Counted from the first letter of the stretch, positions 53,477 to 63,797 are shown. The stretch is DNA of 64,000 nt from [Bacillus] enclensis (GCF_001456935.1 NZ_KQ758482.1:972249-1036248), one strand, 5' to 3'. Made by a program: numbers and translations. The notes: generated by a model from the letters alone, not told the origin.

Positions 53477-56400
53477 TTACGATGGCTCATAAACGACCAT
53501 CAAGTTAATGTCGATCGATATCCCACTTCGGTCACGGTTGGCCGGGTTGCCCAGATACACATCGAAACCCGTGGCGCTTACATTGTATACACGGGCATTG
53601 AAATACGTTGAATTACCGTTATAAGGTTGAGCCATCACCCAAAAGATATTTTCAGCACCACTGAATGAAAAACTCAACGGTCCAAAGTAATTGCTTGAGT
53701 ATGATCCAGCCGTAATTTTCGTACGGCCGAACCAAGTCACCAGGTTACCATCCAGCGATCCATGCGCGTTTGTAAGTTCCGATTCCAGCTTTGCTCCCAT
53801 TGCTGCGAATGAGCCACTTGACTTGGACTTTAATAACGTCTTCATTGGCAAATATGCTCGGTCAGTGAACATTTCGAAGTAGTCCCATCCGGCATCATAT
53901 GTATCGGATCGGAACATTAACTTACTTGCACCTGTACCGGAACCTGTGTACTGCCAAACCTCGAATCCTGTGCGATGGGTGTTAGCCGGTGATAAGTTGT
54001 CACGACCCGTAAGAACGAGAACATTGGACCAACGAGTACCACCGGAGTCCGTGTAGTTGTTGACACGCACTTCAGGTACATACCCGTTAGCAGAACCACC
54101 TTGGTATGTTGATTTTAAAGACAGCGCACCGTCGTCATAGCCAGGACGATTGGCTCCGTATAAACTAGTGGAGCGCTTATCGTAATCTAATTTTAACCAG
54201 TTCTTCGCAGTCCCGTCGGAAGAACGGAATCCAAGAACTAAGTGGCTAATGTAACTATGGATGTCAAGTCCAGGGTCGCCGTCTGTAATATCATAGCCAT
54301 CACGCATGTTACCTACGAGACTACCGGTTTGATCATAAATTCTAAGACCGTCTTCGTCTGCTCGGAGAACCGGTACCCCGTTACGGTATGACTGTAGCAC
54401 TCCGTCATTTAAGATAACTTTACCACCATTGCCATTATCTGAACTTACTTTTCCATCAAACGTTCCACTGGCCCCAACAAGCTCTCCAGCAAACTTGATG
54501 TTTCCGGAAGTGTCAAAGTAAAGAACGTTCTGCCAAGCATGACTAGTTGAAGCTCTTCTCTGGATAACATAACCCAGAGTTGAATTAGATACTGTTCGAA
54601 CCAAACCGTCCCCTCTGGCAGTTACAAAACCATCTTGATTTGTAATGCTTACTCCGTTATACGTTTGGCCTTTCATCACAGCGTTTTGATCAGCATAATC
54701 TTCTGCATCAGCTAAGGCATCTAGGTATGCTGCTTCTGAAACTGCATCTGCATGCCCTTTAGCATTTTGCTCTGCGTCTTCAGCTCTTTCGAAAGCATTG
54801 TCTGCTTTTTCTGTCGCTGTTCCGTCCATATCAACGCTAACTTCATAAACTGAATATCCCGAAGGAACATTTCCACTGGTCCAGTCGACACCTACCCAAC
54901 CGGTTGTTTGAACATTTTCAGTAATATAACAATGAGAACTAGTAGGATATCTGCTTGTGTTTACATAAACTTCAAGGTATACATCATCATAAGTTGTGTT
55001 TGTTAAGATCCTGGCTTTACTAAAAGGAATAGATGAACTATATCGTGAAGAAGAAATAACAGATATCTTGGGATTATTATTGTAATTTACAGTTGCTTCA
55101 AAACTAACGGTTTGATGGTTACCAGAAGTTCGATCGACGAGAATAAACTTCGCATACGCTCGGCTGCCTTTGTTGACGGCAATTCGATACCAGCCTCCTG
55201 AACTTAGTGCATTGTGATAATAATAATTGTTACCGATGGTAGAAAACTTGTCCGAGAAGTTGGTGTTATCGTTGATTTCATTTGGCCCGATCGGTCCTTC
55301 CGGGCCCTGCGGTCCACGCTCCCCTTTGATTTTCACCCAATTATACTCGCTTGGATCATTACTATCTGCAGAAGAAAAATCGGTATACGTGCCGATATAC
55401 AATTTATTAGTAGAATCAGAGGTAGAGAACCCCGATGTTCCTGTGGAATCATTCGCCCAAGCTGTATGAAAAAACGGGGTACGACCGTCGTCTCCCGGCT
55501 CGCCCGGGATTCCCTGCTCTCCATCAAAAAGATTTGTAATAGTGATCCTTCCGATTGAGAGAAGTGAATCTTGAATGACATCTACAGTAAACGTCGCTTT
55601 CTCATCAATGTCCGCTGCAGAAACGGTGAGGTCTTTCCCGCTATAGTTAAAACCCGATACCGGGAAACCGTCTTTATCCCGCTTGTTCCAAACGTAAGTA
55701 TAATTCGCTCCGTCCTCATCTACTTCTTGGCCAGATAGAAATACCCTGGCTTTTAAAGTAGTAGTTCCGGATCCATTTTTAAATACTTCTCCGGCACTGG
55801 ACACCACCGTTGTGACCAACATTCGGGCGAACTTTTTCCTGATTTGATCTTGAATGGAGTTCCAAATGGATTTAACCTCTGCCTCGGTGTATTCAATGTA
55901 GTCACCAAGAATGACTTTCTTTTTAGATTTTTGTGTGATCGATCGTTCCTGGGTATGCACCCGAGCTTCCAGATAGAGAGGAGGATTGAACTTTTCGTCT
56001 TTAATTTTGATGGTGTCACCGAACCGGATCTTTTGATTTTCGAGTCCTGGCACATGCTCTAAGTCTGCGATTGTCGATTCATATTCCACCATATCCTTAA
56101 CGCGCTTTTCCAGCTCGTTTTCGGTTAACGCGGTCAGTCTTTCTTCGGTCATGTCCTGATCGGTCGACTGTGGCTCATATGGTTCGATTAAATGCTTCCC
56201 GTTCCTTCCCCATCGAGCAAGGGCTTCCTTATCCTCTACCAGGACTTCAAGCCGCGTCCCGTCTTCCCTCTCAGGTCCGAGACCGAGGAGAGCCGTTACC
56301 ACTTCATCTTTTTCCCGCCGTTTCACCTCGATTAGGTCTTTACCGAAAGTAGCTTCTCTTCCATTCCAATCCCCTACTCTTTCAACCATATCGACATACC

Positions 56401-56926
56401 GTCCAGTGACTCGATTGCCTTCCGTTTCAATACGAAAGGAAAGTTCTAGCCCGAATGTATTGGCAATGCGTTTCAACAGAGTGAAAGGGTTCGTGTGGTT
56501 TTCTATGACAATTTCTTTCGCACCGGCATACACAATATTCCCCACCTGATACTCAGTGCCTGATACAGCAAACTGCACATGATTTTCTGCTGAACCGGTC
56601 AATGATGTGGGGCTGATTACTTTAGCCTTTTTCAGTTCAAGATAACTTGCTGTAGTATAAACTTCGCTTAGCAAACCCTCTCGGGATCGATACTTTAATG
56701 TTTCATTGATGATTAGTTCAACGAATCGATTCTCTTCATCCGGTATGATGACCCGTTTCCGTTTGGTAAGGTGGGATGAGAACGGCTTATTTGCGAAGGT
56801 TGTAAAATCGAATGTCTCTAGGTTATCTTTTAACGATTTCCTGTGTTTGTTGGACAGAATATTTTTTGTCGTTATGATATCTAAAATCTCATCAGTCTGA
56901 TGATCTAAAATATGAATCTGCGTCAT
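53477..56926 (-). CDS. Tail endopeptidase/fibre protein with collagen-like segment
   Basis: 1149 residues. The N-terminal approx 380 match the phage minor structural (Prophage_tail, Tal-like) domain. Two collagen-like Gly-X-Y stretches follow (GEQGIPGEPGDDG near 470-485 and GERGPQGPEGPIGP near 535-550), then an Ala/Glu helical region (about 705-740) and a C-terminal beta-rich receptor-binding region. Likely tail-tip protein that contacts the host wall. Confidence 0.88.
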   Translation of the reverse strand: MTQIHILDHQTDEILDIITTKNILSNKHRKSLKDNLETFDFTTFANKPFSSHLTKRKRVIIPDEENRFVELIINETLKYRSREGLLSEVYTTASYLELKKAKVISPTSLTGSAENHVQFAVSGTEYQVGNIVYAGAKEIVIENHTNPFTLLKRIANTFGLELSFRIETEGNRVTGRYVDMVERVGDWNGREATFGKDLIEVKRREKDEVVTALLGLGPEREDGTRLEVLVEDKEALARWGRNGKHLIEPYEPQSTDQDMTEERLTALTENELEKRVKDMVEYESTIADLEHVPGLENQKIRFGDTIKIKDEKFNPPLYLEARVHTQERSITQKSKKKVILGDYIEYTEAEVKSIWNSIQDQIRKKFARMLVTTVVSSAGEVFKNGSGTTTLKARVFLSGQEVDEDGANYTYVWNKRDKDGFPVSGFNYSGKDLTVSAADIDEKATFTVDVIQDSLLSIGRITITNLFDGEQGIPGEPGDDGRTPFFHTAWANDSTGTSGFSTSDSTNKLYIGTYTDFSSADSNDPSEYNWVKIKGERGPQGPEGPIGPNEINDNTNFSDKFSTIGNNYYYHNALSSGGWYRIAVNKGSRAYAKFILVDRTSGNHQTVSFEATVNYNNNPKISVISSSRYSSSIPFSKARILTNTTYDDVYLEVYVNTSRYPTSSHCYITENVQTTGWVGVDWTSGNVPSGYSVYEVSVDMDGTATEKADNAFERAEDAEQNAKGHADAVSEAAYLDALADAEDYADQNAVMKGQTYNGVSITNQDGFVTARGDGLVRTVSNSTLGYVIQRRASTSHAWQNVLYFDTSGNIKFAGELVGASGTFDGKVSSDNGNGGKVILNDGVLQSYRNGVPVLRADEDGLRIYDQTGSLVGNMRDGYDITDGDPGLDIHSYISHLVLGFRSSDGTAKNWLKLDYDKRSTSLYGANRPGYDDGALSLKSTYQGGSANGYVPEVRVNNYTDSGGTRWSNVLVLTGRDNLSPANTHRTGFEVWQYTGSGTGASKLMFRSDTYDAGWDYFEMFTDRAYLPMKTLLKSKSSGSFAAMGAKLESELTNAHGSLDGNLVTWFGRTKITAGSYSSNYFGPLSFSFSGAENIFWVMAQPYNGNSTYFNARVYNVSATGFDVYLGNPANRDRSGISIDINLMVVYEPS

Positions 56927-56938
56927 ATTCTACCCTCC

Positions 56939-58444
56939 TTACTTGTATGACTCTCTATAAATACCGGAAACATTAAAAGAATTGCTTGGATGAACAATCA
57001 TCTGATTCTCACCTTTTTTCAACGTAAAATAAGATGCCCCAAAGTCTTTATAACTCTTGGCATCTTCCCCGTTAATTAATATTTCTTCATTTTTATGATC
57101 AAATGTAATTTTATCTCCTACATCTGCAATGATCGGGATCTCATCTTCTTTTAAACTATTGATCCGCCAAACTTTAAGGTTGTAAATATTCATCCGGGTT
57201 GCTTCTGTATTCGGCCACTTTCGGAAGACCACCTGTATTTTGGCTATCTTATCTTCAAATATACCTTCGACAGGGGGAATATAATGTTGTTGTTGGACAT
57301 AAACCCTCTTCCCATTCACAATCTTAGCGAAGTAGAACCACCACCGGTTTCCCCGACGTTGCAGTTTCATCAAGCCGTAAAAGTTGTTCCAATTTTTAAT
57401 GTTACCTGGGGCAGCTGTGTTTATAGGAAAGCGTTGATATTCGTCATACCCTAGTTGAACTCTCCCGTGTATTCGGTCTGACCCTTGGAAGGAATCAGAC
57501 ATATGGATACGGGCCACTTGGCGGTCAAGAGCATCTAATAGATACACTTCCACCATCCCCGTCCCCCAGTCGACATTATTATTCCGTAGAATACAATCCA
57601 TTTCAAAATCTTGAACTTCTTCAGGAAGAGACTTTACAAGTCCTGGCCCCTGCCACTTTTCGGGAGCTACAGCTGTCCCAAAGCTTTTTGGCCTGAAGCT
57701 TCCTCCATCTGTTTCAATCTCACCACGAATATATCCATTAGTCACTGTTGTAGCAGCAGCCCAGCCGGTCAATGTATTCATCAAGTCGGCAAGGATGAGA
57801 GTGTATTCTTCTTTAGGGGTACTCTCCACTGGAGCCGGCCGGCCAATCATCATATATTCATCAAATTGATTCTGGATCATGGCAAATGTGATCGGCGCCA
57901 GGACTTCCAATTCAAAAACAGGATTGGACTCTGCAGATCCCGATGTGTTGATAACTGCGGAGTCCCCAGCAAAAAAAATTGGTTTTTCGGGACCATACTT
58001 CTTAGGATCAGAGCATAGAAATGTCAGAGTCCCTATCAAACTATTACTGTTTTCTTCTGGTAGCTCATTCACTGAAAGGGAAGCATAATAGACAACATCC
58101 TCATCTGTAAAGGAGAGTTCCTTCTTAGATCCATCTAACAGACTATTCAAAAGGGTGGTCCGTCTTCTGAAACCCTCGTTTGTCTTGTCACTTATCTTAT
58201 ACTTAACCGTAATTTCTCTTTCTCCCGTACTGTGTTCGTTAGATTCCATAAGTCCATCCATACCAGGCACTTCAAACATATTAATGCGGTTCGTTAGGTT
58301 AGCTCTTCCGGATACAGTCAATGTTGTGAAGCTTCCTTCATCATCGCTTAACACTGAATCAAAATTAATTCCGTTAAACACCGTTTGGATAGACAGTGAG
58401 GTACTTGATGTACCCCGTTCCGTTAAGTTTACAAATCCGTACAT
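56939..58444 (-). CDS. Distal tail protein (Dit family)
   Basis: 501 residues. N-terminal Sipho_tail domain with GTSSTSLSIQTVFNGINFD-type sequence, then a longer C-terminal region with a carbohydrate-binding-like jelly roll (about 225-440), so an 'evolved' Dit. AGGAGG upstream. Lies between tape measure and tail endopeptidase. Confidence 0.85.
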   Translation of the reverse strand: MYGFVNLTERGTSSTSLSIQTVFNGINFDSVLSDDEGSFTTLTVSGRANLTNRINMFEVPGMDGLMESNEHSTGEREITVKYKISDKTNEGFRRRTTLLNSLLDGSKKELSFTDEDVVYYASLSVNELPEENSNSLIGTLTFLCSDPKKYGPEKPIFFAGDSAVINTSGSAESNPVFELEVLAPITFAMIQNQFDEYMMIGRPAPVESTPKEEYTLILADLMNTLTGWAAATTVTNGYIRGEIETDGGSFRPKSFGTAVAPEKWQGPGLVKSLPEEVQDFEMDCILRNNNVDWGTGMVEVYLLDALDRQVARIHMSDSFQGSDRIHGRVQLGYDEYQRFPINTAAPGNIKNWNNFYGLMKLQRRGNRWWFYFAKIVNGKRVYVQQQHYIPPVEGIFEDKIAKIQVVFRKWPNTEATRMNIYNLKVWRINSLKEDEIPIIADVGDKITFDHKNEEILINGEDAKSYKDFGASYFTLKKGENQMIVHPSNSFNVSGIYRESYK

Positions 58445-58454
58445 AAAGTACCTC

Positions 58455-61037
58455 CTATCTAAAACTATTTAAGGTATCAAGCTCTCTTGTTTGGACTTCT
58501 GTAATATCATCAACAAAGGTTTTATATGTTTCCCGGCCCATTTGTAAGTAGATATAGGCTGGTTGTTTGTTATTCACCTTGACTTCTGCGTTAACCGCGC
58601 TGCTTACTTGAGCAGTGCTGCTTCTTTTCAGGCCCTTTAAACTTGACCGGATGCTTGCTGAGTCTACTGACAGATCAGGATTAAAGGCTGTCCTGACACC
58701 ACTTGCAAGTTTTGAAGTTGCACGGACCAGAGGCGACTTTGCCTTTTCAATTGATGTCCGAATTGGACCTTTAAAGTCCATTCTATGAATATCACTCAAA
58801 GGTCCTCGCTTGGCAGGAGAGAATGGCCAGAAGTCCCGGACTGCTCCGACTATGTTTTCTACCTTGCTAAGAATCTTCCCTTTCATCGCAGCTAAACCAT
58901 CGATTGCACTCTGGATAATCGCTTTCCCTGATTCGTAAAGGTCGATACTTTTGAAAAAATCAGTGATGTTCCCTAATATATTTTCAACAAGGTTCTCCAT
59001 GTTACCAAGCTGATTTCTCACCGCACTGACCATACCTTCAAAATCTCCAGTTAGCAGAGCAACCAAGAAATTCAGAGCATTTTTAAACGTGCTTTTAATA
59101 AAGGACCAGACGGCCTTGATATTAGACAATGCCATTTGCATGTAGCTTTTGACCGCATTTTGTAGCTGGCTGAATTTATTTGAAACCCATGACTGGATTT
59201 TCGAGGCGATATCCCTTATCCACGTCCAAACGGCCGACCAGATTTTCAAGGTCCATTGCTTCACCTTGTCCCAGTTGGCAATGATCAACACAACCAGCGC
59301 AATCACTGCTGCAGTCACCCATCCAATCGGGCCAAGCGCGATAAACCAGGCAGCGGCCATTCTTGCAGCATGAAACAAAGCTTGGACTCCCATCCACGCC
59401 CACTTTGCAACGAAGACTGCTGAAGTTGCTATCATTTTAGCTATTGCAATGGCCATCTTCTGACCGGTAGCCAGTGTCCATGCAGCTGCCACCTTTGCCC
59501 CGTGTAGTAACGCTTGTATTCCCATCCAGGTCCATCGAGCAATGAAAATGACTGATTGAGCTATAAATTTCGCCACCGTAGTTACCATTTGTACAACAAA
59601 CTGTCCTAATGATTTAATCATCATCGAGATTCCGGTGACCAGTTTCGCCCGCATCATACCTGTCTTAAGCCATATAAATGTAGCCATTCCTCCAAAGGCT
59701 GTTTTCACAAGAATGATAAGTGGAGTTAATGAAATCAAGACACCAGAGAGTGATAGCATCCAACTAATCACCTGACCAATTAACGGATAGGTTTTCATCA
59801 TTTCTGATGACCAACTTAAGAATCCATTCACTAGTTCAAGAATCTTGGATCCCAGTGGAGCCATACCTACACCTAGTTGGATTAAAAAGTCAGTAAGGTT
59901 CCCGATCAACGCCATAACCTTTGGCCCGTTTTCTCTCACATACTTGATAAAGTTTTGAAATCCTTTTGATTCTTCTAATTTTGCTGACCATGCTGCGAAC
60001 CTCTCAGTTAAACCAACCAGCCCACCTTGCATATCCTGCGATAGAGGAGTGAATGCGACCATTAAATTCATGATTCCTTGCATGACATTAAAAAATGATT
60101 TACCCATCGCTTCCATCGATGGACCAACATTATCATTCAGGAATTTAATGAAGTCTTTGAACTCTTTAGTCTCCATAGAAGAACTGAAACTTTTAGAAAG
60201 TGAATCGACCGCCTTGATTGCTCCATCAAAAGCAGGCTTTAATTTTTCTAACAGAGACTGAAGCTGACTTAGACTCCGGACGAAAATGTCCATCACCGGC
60301 TTCTCAAACTGCTTTGTGAACTTACCCCAAAACTTGCCGAATTTCTGAACGGCTTTTAATCCTCGTTGCTGCTCTTTAGATAAGCTAGCCTGGGCTTGCT
60401 CGATCTCTTTTAAGATTTCAGCACGTTTTTCTAAATCAGTCGTGTTAGCAAGCTCTTCACGTAAGTCCTTAATCGTCTTATTCGCTTCAAACACATCGTT
60501 TAAAGCTGAGGTCGCGACACTTCCGAACAATACAGCCCCGGTGCCGGCCGCGGCAAAAGATGTGACTAAACCTCCAAGTGCCCCAGTTAAGCTTGCAATG
60601 ATTGGTACTAAAGCAGGTAATGCTGCTAATAACCCACCACCAATGAAGTTCCCCGTTACTATTCCAACAGAGCTGATTGTTTTAGCTATTCGATCGATTC
60701 TCCCTTGGAACTTATCAACCCTTGCCTCCACTCGGACAATGATTTTTTCTCGAGCGAGTGCTTTAGCCTTTGCACTTAAATTATTGATTTTCCTGTAGAA
60801 GCTTACGGTATCAGCATCCACTTCTTTTTCAGCTTTTTTCCTGGTGAATCGCTCCATCAATTTCTTTGCAACTTTGATGTTTCGTTTTAAAGGTTTAATG
60901 TCAGCCTTTAATGTTGTATCTTCTGCAGATTCAGATTCTTGTTTAAATCGTTTTGTAACATCCCTAGCTTTTTGAATTGCATTTCTGAATTTCGTTATGT
61001 TCGCTTTCAGTTCTGCTTCTACTGAGTAATTGGACAT
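58455..61037 (-). CDS. Tail tape measure protein
   Basis: 860 residues, long helical protein with hydrophobic segments (about 120-180 and 410-600) and repeated Trp/Ala-rich membrane-like helices. Sets tail length and takes part in DNA entry. Position after the tail chaperones is diagnostic. Confidence 0.92.
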   Translation of the reverse strand: MSNYSVEAELKANITKFRNAIQKARDVTKRFKQESESAEDTTLKADIKPLKRNIKVAKKLMERFTRKKAEKEVDADTVSFYRKINNLSAKAKALAREKIIVRVEARVDKFQGRIDRIAKTISSVGIVTGNFIGGGLLAALPALVPIIASLTGALGGLVTSFAAAGTGAVLFGSVATSALNDVFEANKTIKDLREELANTTDLEKRAEILKEIEQAQASLSKEQQRGLKAVQKFGKFWGKFTKQFEKPVMDIFVRSLSQLQSLLEKLKPAFDGAIKAVDSLSKSFSSSMETKEFKDFIKFLNDNVGPSMEAMGKSFFNVMQGIMNLMVAFTPLSQDMQGGLVGLTERFAAWSAKLEESKGFQNFIKYVRENGPKVMALIGNLTDFLIQLGVGMAPLGSKILELVNGFLSWSSEMMKTYPLIGQVISWMLSLSGVLISLTPLIILVKTAFGGMATFIWLKTGMMRAKLVTGISMMIKSLGQFVVQMVTTVAKFIAQSVIFIARWTWMGIQALLHGAKVAAAWTLATGQKMAIAIAKMIATSAVFVAKWAWMGVQALFHAARMAAAWFIALGPIGWVTAAVIALVVLIIANWDKVKQWTLKIWSAVWTWIRDIASKIQSWVSNKFSQLQNAVKSYMQMALSNIKAVWSFIKSTFKNALNFLVALLTGDFEGMVSAVRNQLGNMENLVENILGNITDFFKSIDLYESGKAIIQSAIDGLAAMKGKILSKVENIVGAVRDFWPFSPAKRGPLSDIHRMDFKGPIRTSIEKAKSPLVRATSKLASGVRTAFNPDLSVDSASIRSSLKGLKRSSTAQVSSAVNAEVKVNNKQPAYIYLQMGRETYKTFVDDITEVQTRELDTLNSFR

Positions 61038-61041
61038 TTAG

Positions 61042-61398
61042 TCACCCCTTTCTCGAATTTCTTCGCAGGGCAATTTGGGCAGGAGATAAATCCTTGGATG
61101 TTTTTTCAATAGACTTCCCTGAATCTAATTCATTGTCCACAGCTTTCAGCACAGACTCGTAATCAAAGAAATCCTTGAACTCTTTAAAGGCATACTCCTC
61201 TTTCGGTTTCTTTTCTGTTCCTTTGTTGATCTTTGCTTCTGCATTGCGAATGAGGAAAGCTAATTTATGCAGCCTATACTCCTCATCGATTTCCTTATAT
61301 TCCTGGGCATATCTCTTATAATGAAACTCGGTCAATGTCATCTCTTCTACATCGATCAACCGTTCCATCCCCAGCTTGCGCAAAGAATAGATAACCAC
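61042..61398 (-). CDS. Tail assembly chaperone, distal part (T domain)
   Basis: 118 residues from an annotated GTG with poor ribosome site. The frame is open upstream to join the preceding gene by a -1 shift at 61449-61455. Likely expressed as the C-terminal part of a fused chaperone of about 252 residues that brings tape measure and tail tube subunits together. Confidence 0.8.
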   Translation of the reverse strand: MVIYSLRKLGMERLIDVEEMTLTEFHYKRYAQEYKEIDEEYRLHKLAFLIRNAEAKINKGTEKKPKEEYAFKEFKDFFDYESVLKAVDNELDSGKSIEKTSKDLSPAQIALRRNSRKG

Positions 61399-61409
61399 CT
61401 CGTCGTAGG

Positions 61410-61799
61410 TTAATCCTCTATTGTCTTGCTCGCTTCCTTCACGACTTTCCCCTTTTGATACTCTTCTGGAACGAGCTTTCGGGTCATAGGTTGCTTTCCC
61501 AATTCATACATGACTTGCTCTGCGAACTCATCCAGCCCTTCGTTTTCAGCAATATCATTTAAGATTGATTCAAAGTCCTCTTCTGTCTTAGGCTTTTTCT
61601 TATCGTGAGCAGTAGCTGCCTGAATCAATTTATACAAACAGATGATATTTCCCGACTGCAGGCCAGGTACCAACATTGTTTCAAGCCCTTGTCCGAGACT
61701 TACATTTTCCACTTCCAACCCTAATGAACGATCGATTGTGGTTAAAGTGCGAAGTCCAAATGATAATTCGATATCTCTTCCGTTAAAGGTGATATGCAA
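61410..61799 (-). CDS. Tail assembly chaperone (G protein)
   Basis: 129 residues, TTG start with GAGGAGG 8 bases upstream. Typical G-type chaperone size and position, between the tail tube and tape measure genes. Contains the candidate slippery site near its end. Confidence 0.82.
   Translation of the reverse strand: MHITFNGRDIELSFGLRTLTTIDRSLGLEVENVSLGQGLETMLVPGLQSGNIICLYKLIQAATAHDKKKPKTEEDFESILNDIAENEGLDEFAEQVMYELGKQPMTRKLVPEEYQKGKVVKEASKTIED
61449..61455 (-). promoter_or_regulatory. Candidate -1 ribosomal frameshift site
   Basis: The reverse strand reads A AAG GGG in the zero frame, fitting X XXY YYZ. A stem GTCGT / ACGAC can form downstream. The -1 frame is open into the next gene with no stop. 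Confidence 0.65.
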
Positions 61800-61825
61800 A
61801 ATCTATTCCTCCTCAAAATTTCAAA

Positions 61826-61853
61826 ATAAAAAAGAGGGGGTTCTTCCCCTCTT
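61826..61853 (-). terminator. Terminator/attenuator after the tail tube gene
   Basis: AGAGGGG / CCCCCTCT stem then TTTTTTA on the reverse strand, between tail tube and chaperone genes. Confidence 0.75.
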
Positions 61854-61861
61854 CGTCCGTC

Positions 61862-62404
61862 TTATGCTTCTGGTGGTATACCCAGTCCATCATCAGCAAC
61901 ATCGTCCGCCAGCACGTCATGAAAGACGTATCCTAATGTTTCAATGTCTGCCTCCGGAAGGGTGACACGCCCTTTCTGTCTTTTGAACTGAGTGACAAAC
62001 GTTCCACTTACCTCAGGGTCATCTTCTGCAGGATTCGTTGTTTCCCATTCAGTGATAAAGCCTTGTCGATATTCTGCACCAAATGTGAAAGTACCTGGAT
62101 TAACCTCATCCTCTACTTTGTCTGCCAAGTCCACTTCCCACATTTCTACTGGATAGTCATCCACAATGGAATCACTTAGCATTGTAAATGTAGGATCCGT
62201 TTCAGCTTGAAGTGCCGAGATGCTTACCTCATCTTCAAGTGCACCAGAACCTGAAACGCTACCATCCTTCGTGACGGTTGATTCACGATCGCGGGAATAA
62301 GATTTTGAGTGTTCGGTTTGAAACACAAGCTTTGCACCCTCTGCAGCCTCACCGAGTTTCCGAAAATAGAGCACTTTGTGTACTCCTTTTGCTATGTTGG
62401 CCAT
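61862..62404 (-). CDS. Major tail (tube) protein
   Basis: 180 residues, TP901-1-like phage major tail protein. Contains an acidic beta-rich core with TFTFGAEYRQGFITEWETT and ends DGLGIPPEA. Followed by a terminator, which fits its need for high expression. Confidence 0.88.
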   Translation of the reverse strand: MANIAKGVHKVLYFRKLGEAAEGAKLVFQTEHSKSYSRDRESTVTKDGSVSGSGALEDEVSISALQAETDPTFTMLSDSIVDDYPVEMWEVDLADKVEDEVNPGTFTFGAEYRQGFITEWETTNPAEDDPEVSGTFVTQFKRQKGRVTLPEADIETLGYVFHDVLADDVADDGLGIPPEA

Positions 62405-62419
62405 GCTACTACCTCCTTA

Positions 62420-62809
62420 TTAGGTAATTCTGTATTCTGCCTGGATCACTCCATGCAACAGATTGTCAGTCGTTGTATTATCAAAGATTTCATTTGAATC
62501 AAGAGAGACCAGCCTCACGTAGTAATTATCGAGTTGTGCCAGCCTTCGCAAGGCCATTTCGAGATTATAAATCATTTCGGCAAAGTGGACTCGATTATTG
62601 GCCATCTCCCAAACATGAATGGTTTGCGATAGATTACCGGTGATCACTTGTTTGTTATTTATGACATCAGAACCTACCTGTCCAGCTACATGCACAAATG
62701 GATAAGGAACTTCCTCGTCTTTCCCTGGAAGATAATCGTATGTGTCATATCCCAGATTAAGAGAGTTATTGAATACTGCATTGAACAGTTGAATTTTTGG
62801 TGACTTCAT
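62420..62809 (-). CDS. Tail completion/terminator protein
   Basis: 129 residues, DUF3168/gp17-like tail terminator by position and length, with PYPFVHVAGQVGSDV. Stops tail polymerisation and joins tail to head. Confidence 0.75.
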   Translation of the reverse strand: MKSPKIQLFNAVFNNSLNLGYDTYDYLPGKDEEVPYPFVHVAGQVGSDVINNKQVITGNLSQTIHVWEMANNRVHFAEMIYNLEMALRRLAQLDNYYVRLVSLDSNEIFDNTTTDNLLHGVIQAEYRIT

Positions 62810-62817
62810 CTACTCAC

Positions 62818-63159
62818 CTACTTTACAAGTCTATTTAAATCATCAAGGAACTGCTTTTTCTGATTGTAGAATCCAGGAAAGATGAATGGTTGTGCATCCA
62901 TGAACCTTGTTCCGAATTCCAGGTAGCCGGAGTGTTCGGATTTACTGATTGTTTTACCGACAAGATTACTAACTATCTTCGTTTCAATGTTTCTCTTGGT
63001 GTAGCCAGTTTGATAACCTTGAGTAAATTCAGCGTTCTTAACTACCTTCTGAGTCATTTCAATGGTGTTGTTCTTCACGATTGTCCCGACATCACCTTCA
63101 ATCTCCCTATCCATCCGGTCAAGCTTTGCAAGCAAGGCGTCCAATCCATCTAAGTCCAC
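62818..63159 (-). CDS. HK97 gp10-like head-tail joining protein
   Basis: 113 residues with the family signature HSGYLEFGTRFMDAQPFIFPGF. Overlaps the upstream gene by 10 bases. Confidence 0.88.
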   Translation of the reverse strand: MDLDGLDALLAKLDRMDREIEGDVGTIVKNNTIEMTQKVVKNAEFTQGYQTGYTKRNIETKIVSNLVGKTISKSEHSGYLEFGTRFMDAQPFIFPGFYNQKKQFLDDLNRLVK

Positions 63160-63461
63160 TCGCTCACCCCTTCCAAAAACAAAACGCTCTCAGACCTGTA
63201 TGGCACATGCCGGAGAACGTTGTATTTATTACCGTTAATGACAGCTTTATCAACTTCATGTTTATATGGTCTCTGTAGCCTCACAGTGGTGATTTGCTTG
63301 TCTAAGGAACCGAATATAACTTTCACTCTTTCCAAGCTGATTGGAGAAGTGTTGCAGGATAATGTAACACCCTCATCCACCTCAACAACTGTCTTTCCGA
63401 CAGAAGGATCATAAGCCCTGCCTAAAACTTTATGAAGTGTTACCCGATCGGAGTATCTCAT
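63150..63461 (-). CDS. Head closure (minor capsid) protein
   Basis: 103 residues, beta-rich; gp16/head-tail adaptor-like by order and length. Overlaps the connector gene by one base. Confidence 0.75.
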   Translation of the reverse strand: MRYSDRVTLHKVLGRAYDPSVGKTVVEVDEGVTLSCNTSPISLERVKVIFGSLDKQITTVRLQRPYKHEVDKAVINGNKYNVLRHVPYRSESVLFLEGVSEWT

Positions 63462-63793
63462 CAGAAGAACATTACCTTTCCTGCAGTCTCGATTTTAGGA
63501 ATATACGTTTCTAAGATAGACTGATAGGGTTTAAAGTCGTCTTCAGTAAATGAAACGGACCTTCCCTCGATGGATTCTGACTTCATTCCTTCACTACCAA
63601 TCTTGTTATACCGGTTCACGACCAGCTCCTCAACAATGAACATTAACTCCTCTGGTATCGCTGTCATCCCAGCATTTTGTTTTAACCAGACCAATAATCT
63701 AGCTTCTACATTTGCAATCAATCTATCAATCTGGCTGTCTTGAAGGTCATCTTGAACGCCTACTATAATCTTGACGTTTTCTTTAATCGTCAT
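63461..63793 (-). CDS. Head-tail connector protein (gp6/gp15-like)
   Basis: 110 residues, all-helical, with EELVVNRYNKIGSEGMKSES, typical of phage_connect_1/Gp15 adaptors that sit below the portal. Confidence 0.85.
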   Translation of the reverse strand: MTIKENVKIIVGVQDDLQDSQIDRLIANVEARLLVWLKQNAGMTAIPEELMFIVEELVVNRYNKIGSEGMKSESIEGRSVSFTEDDFKPYQSILETYIPKIETAGKVMFF

Positions 63794-63797
63794 TCAA

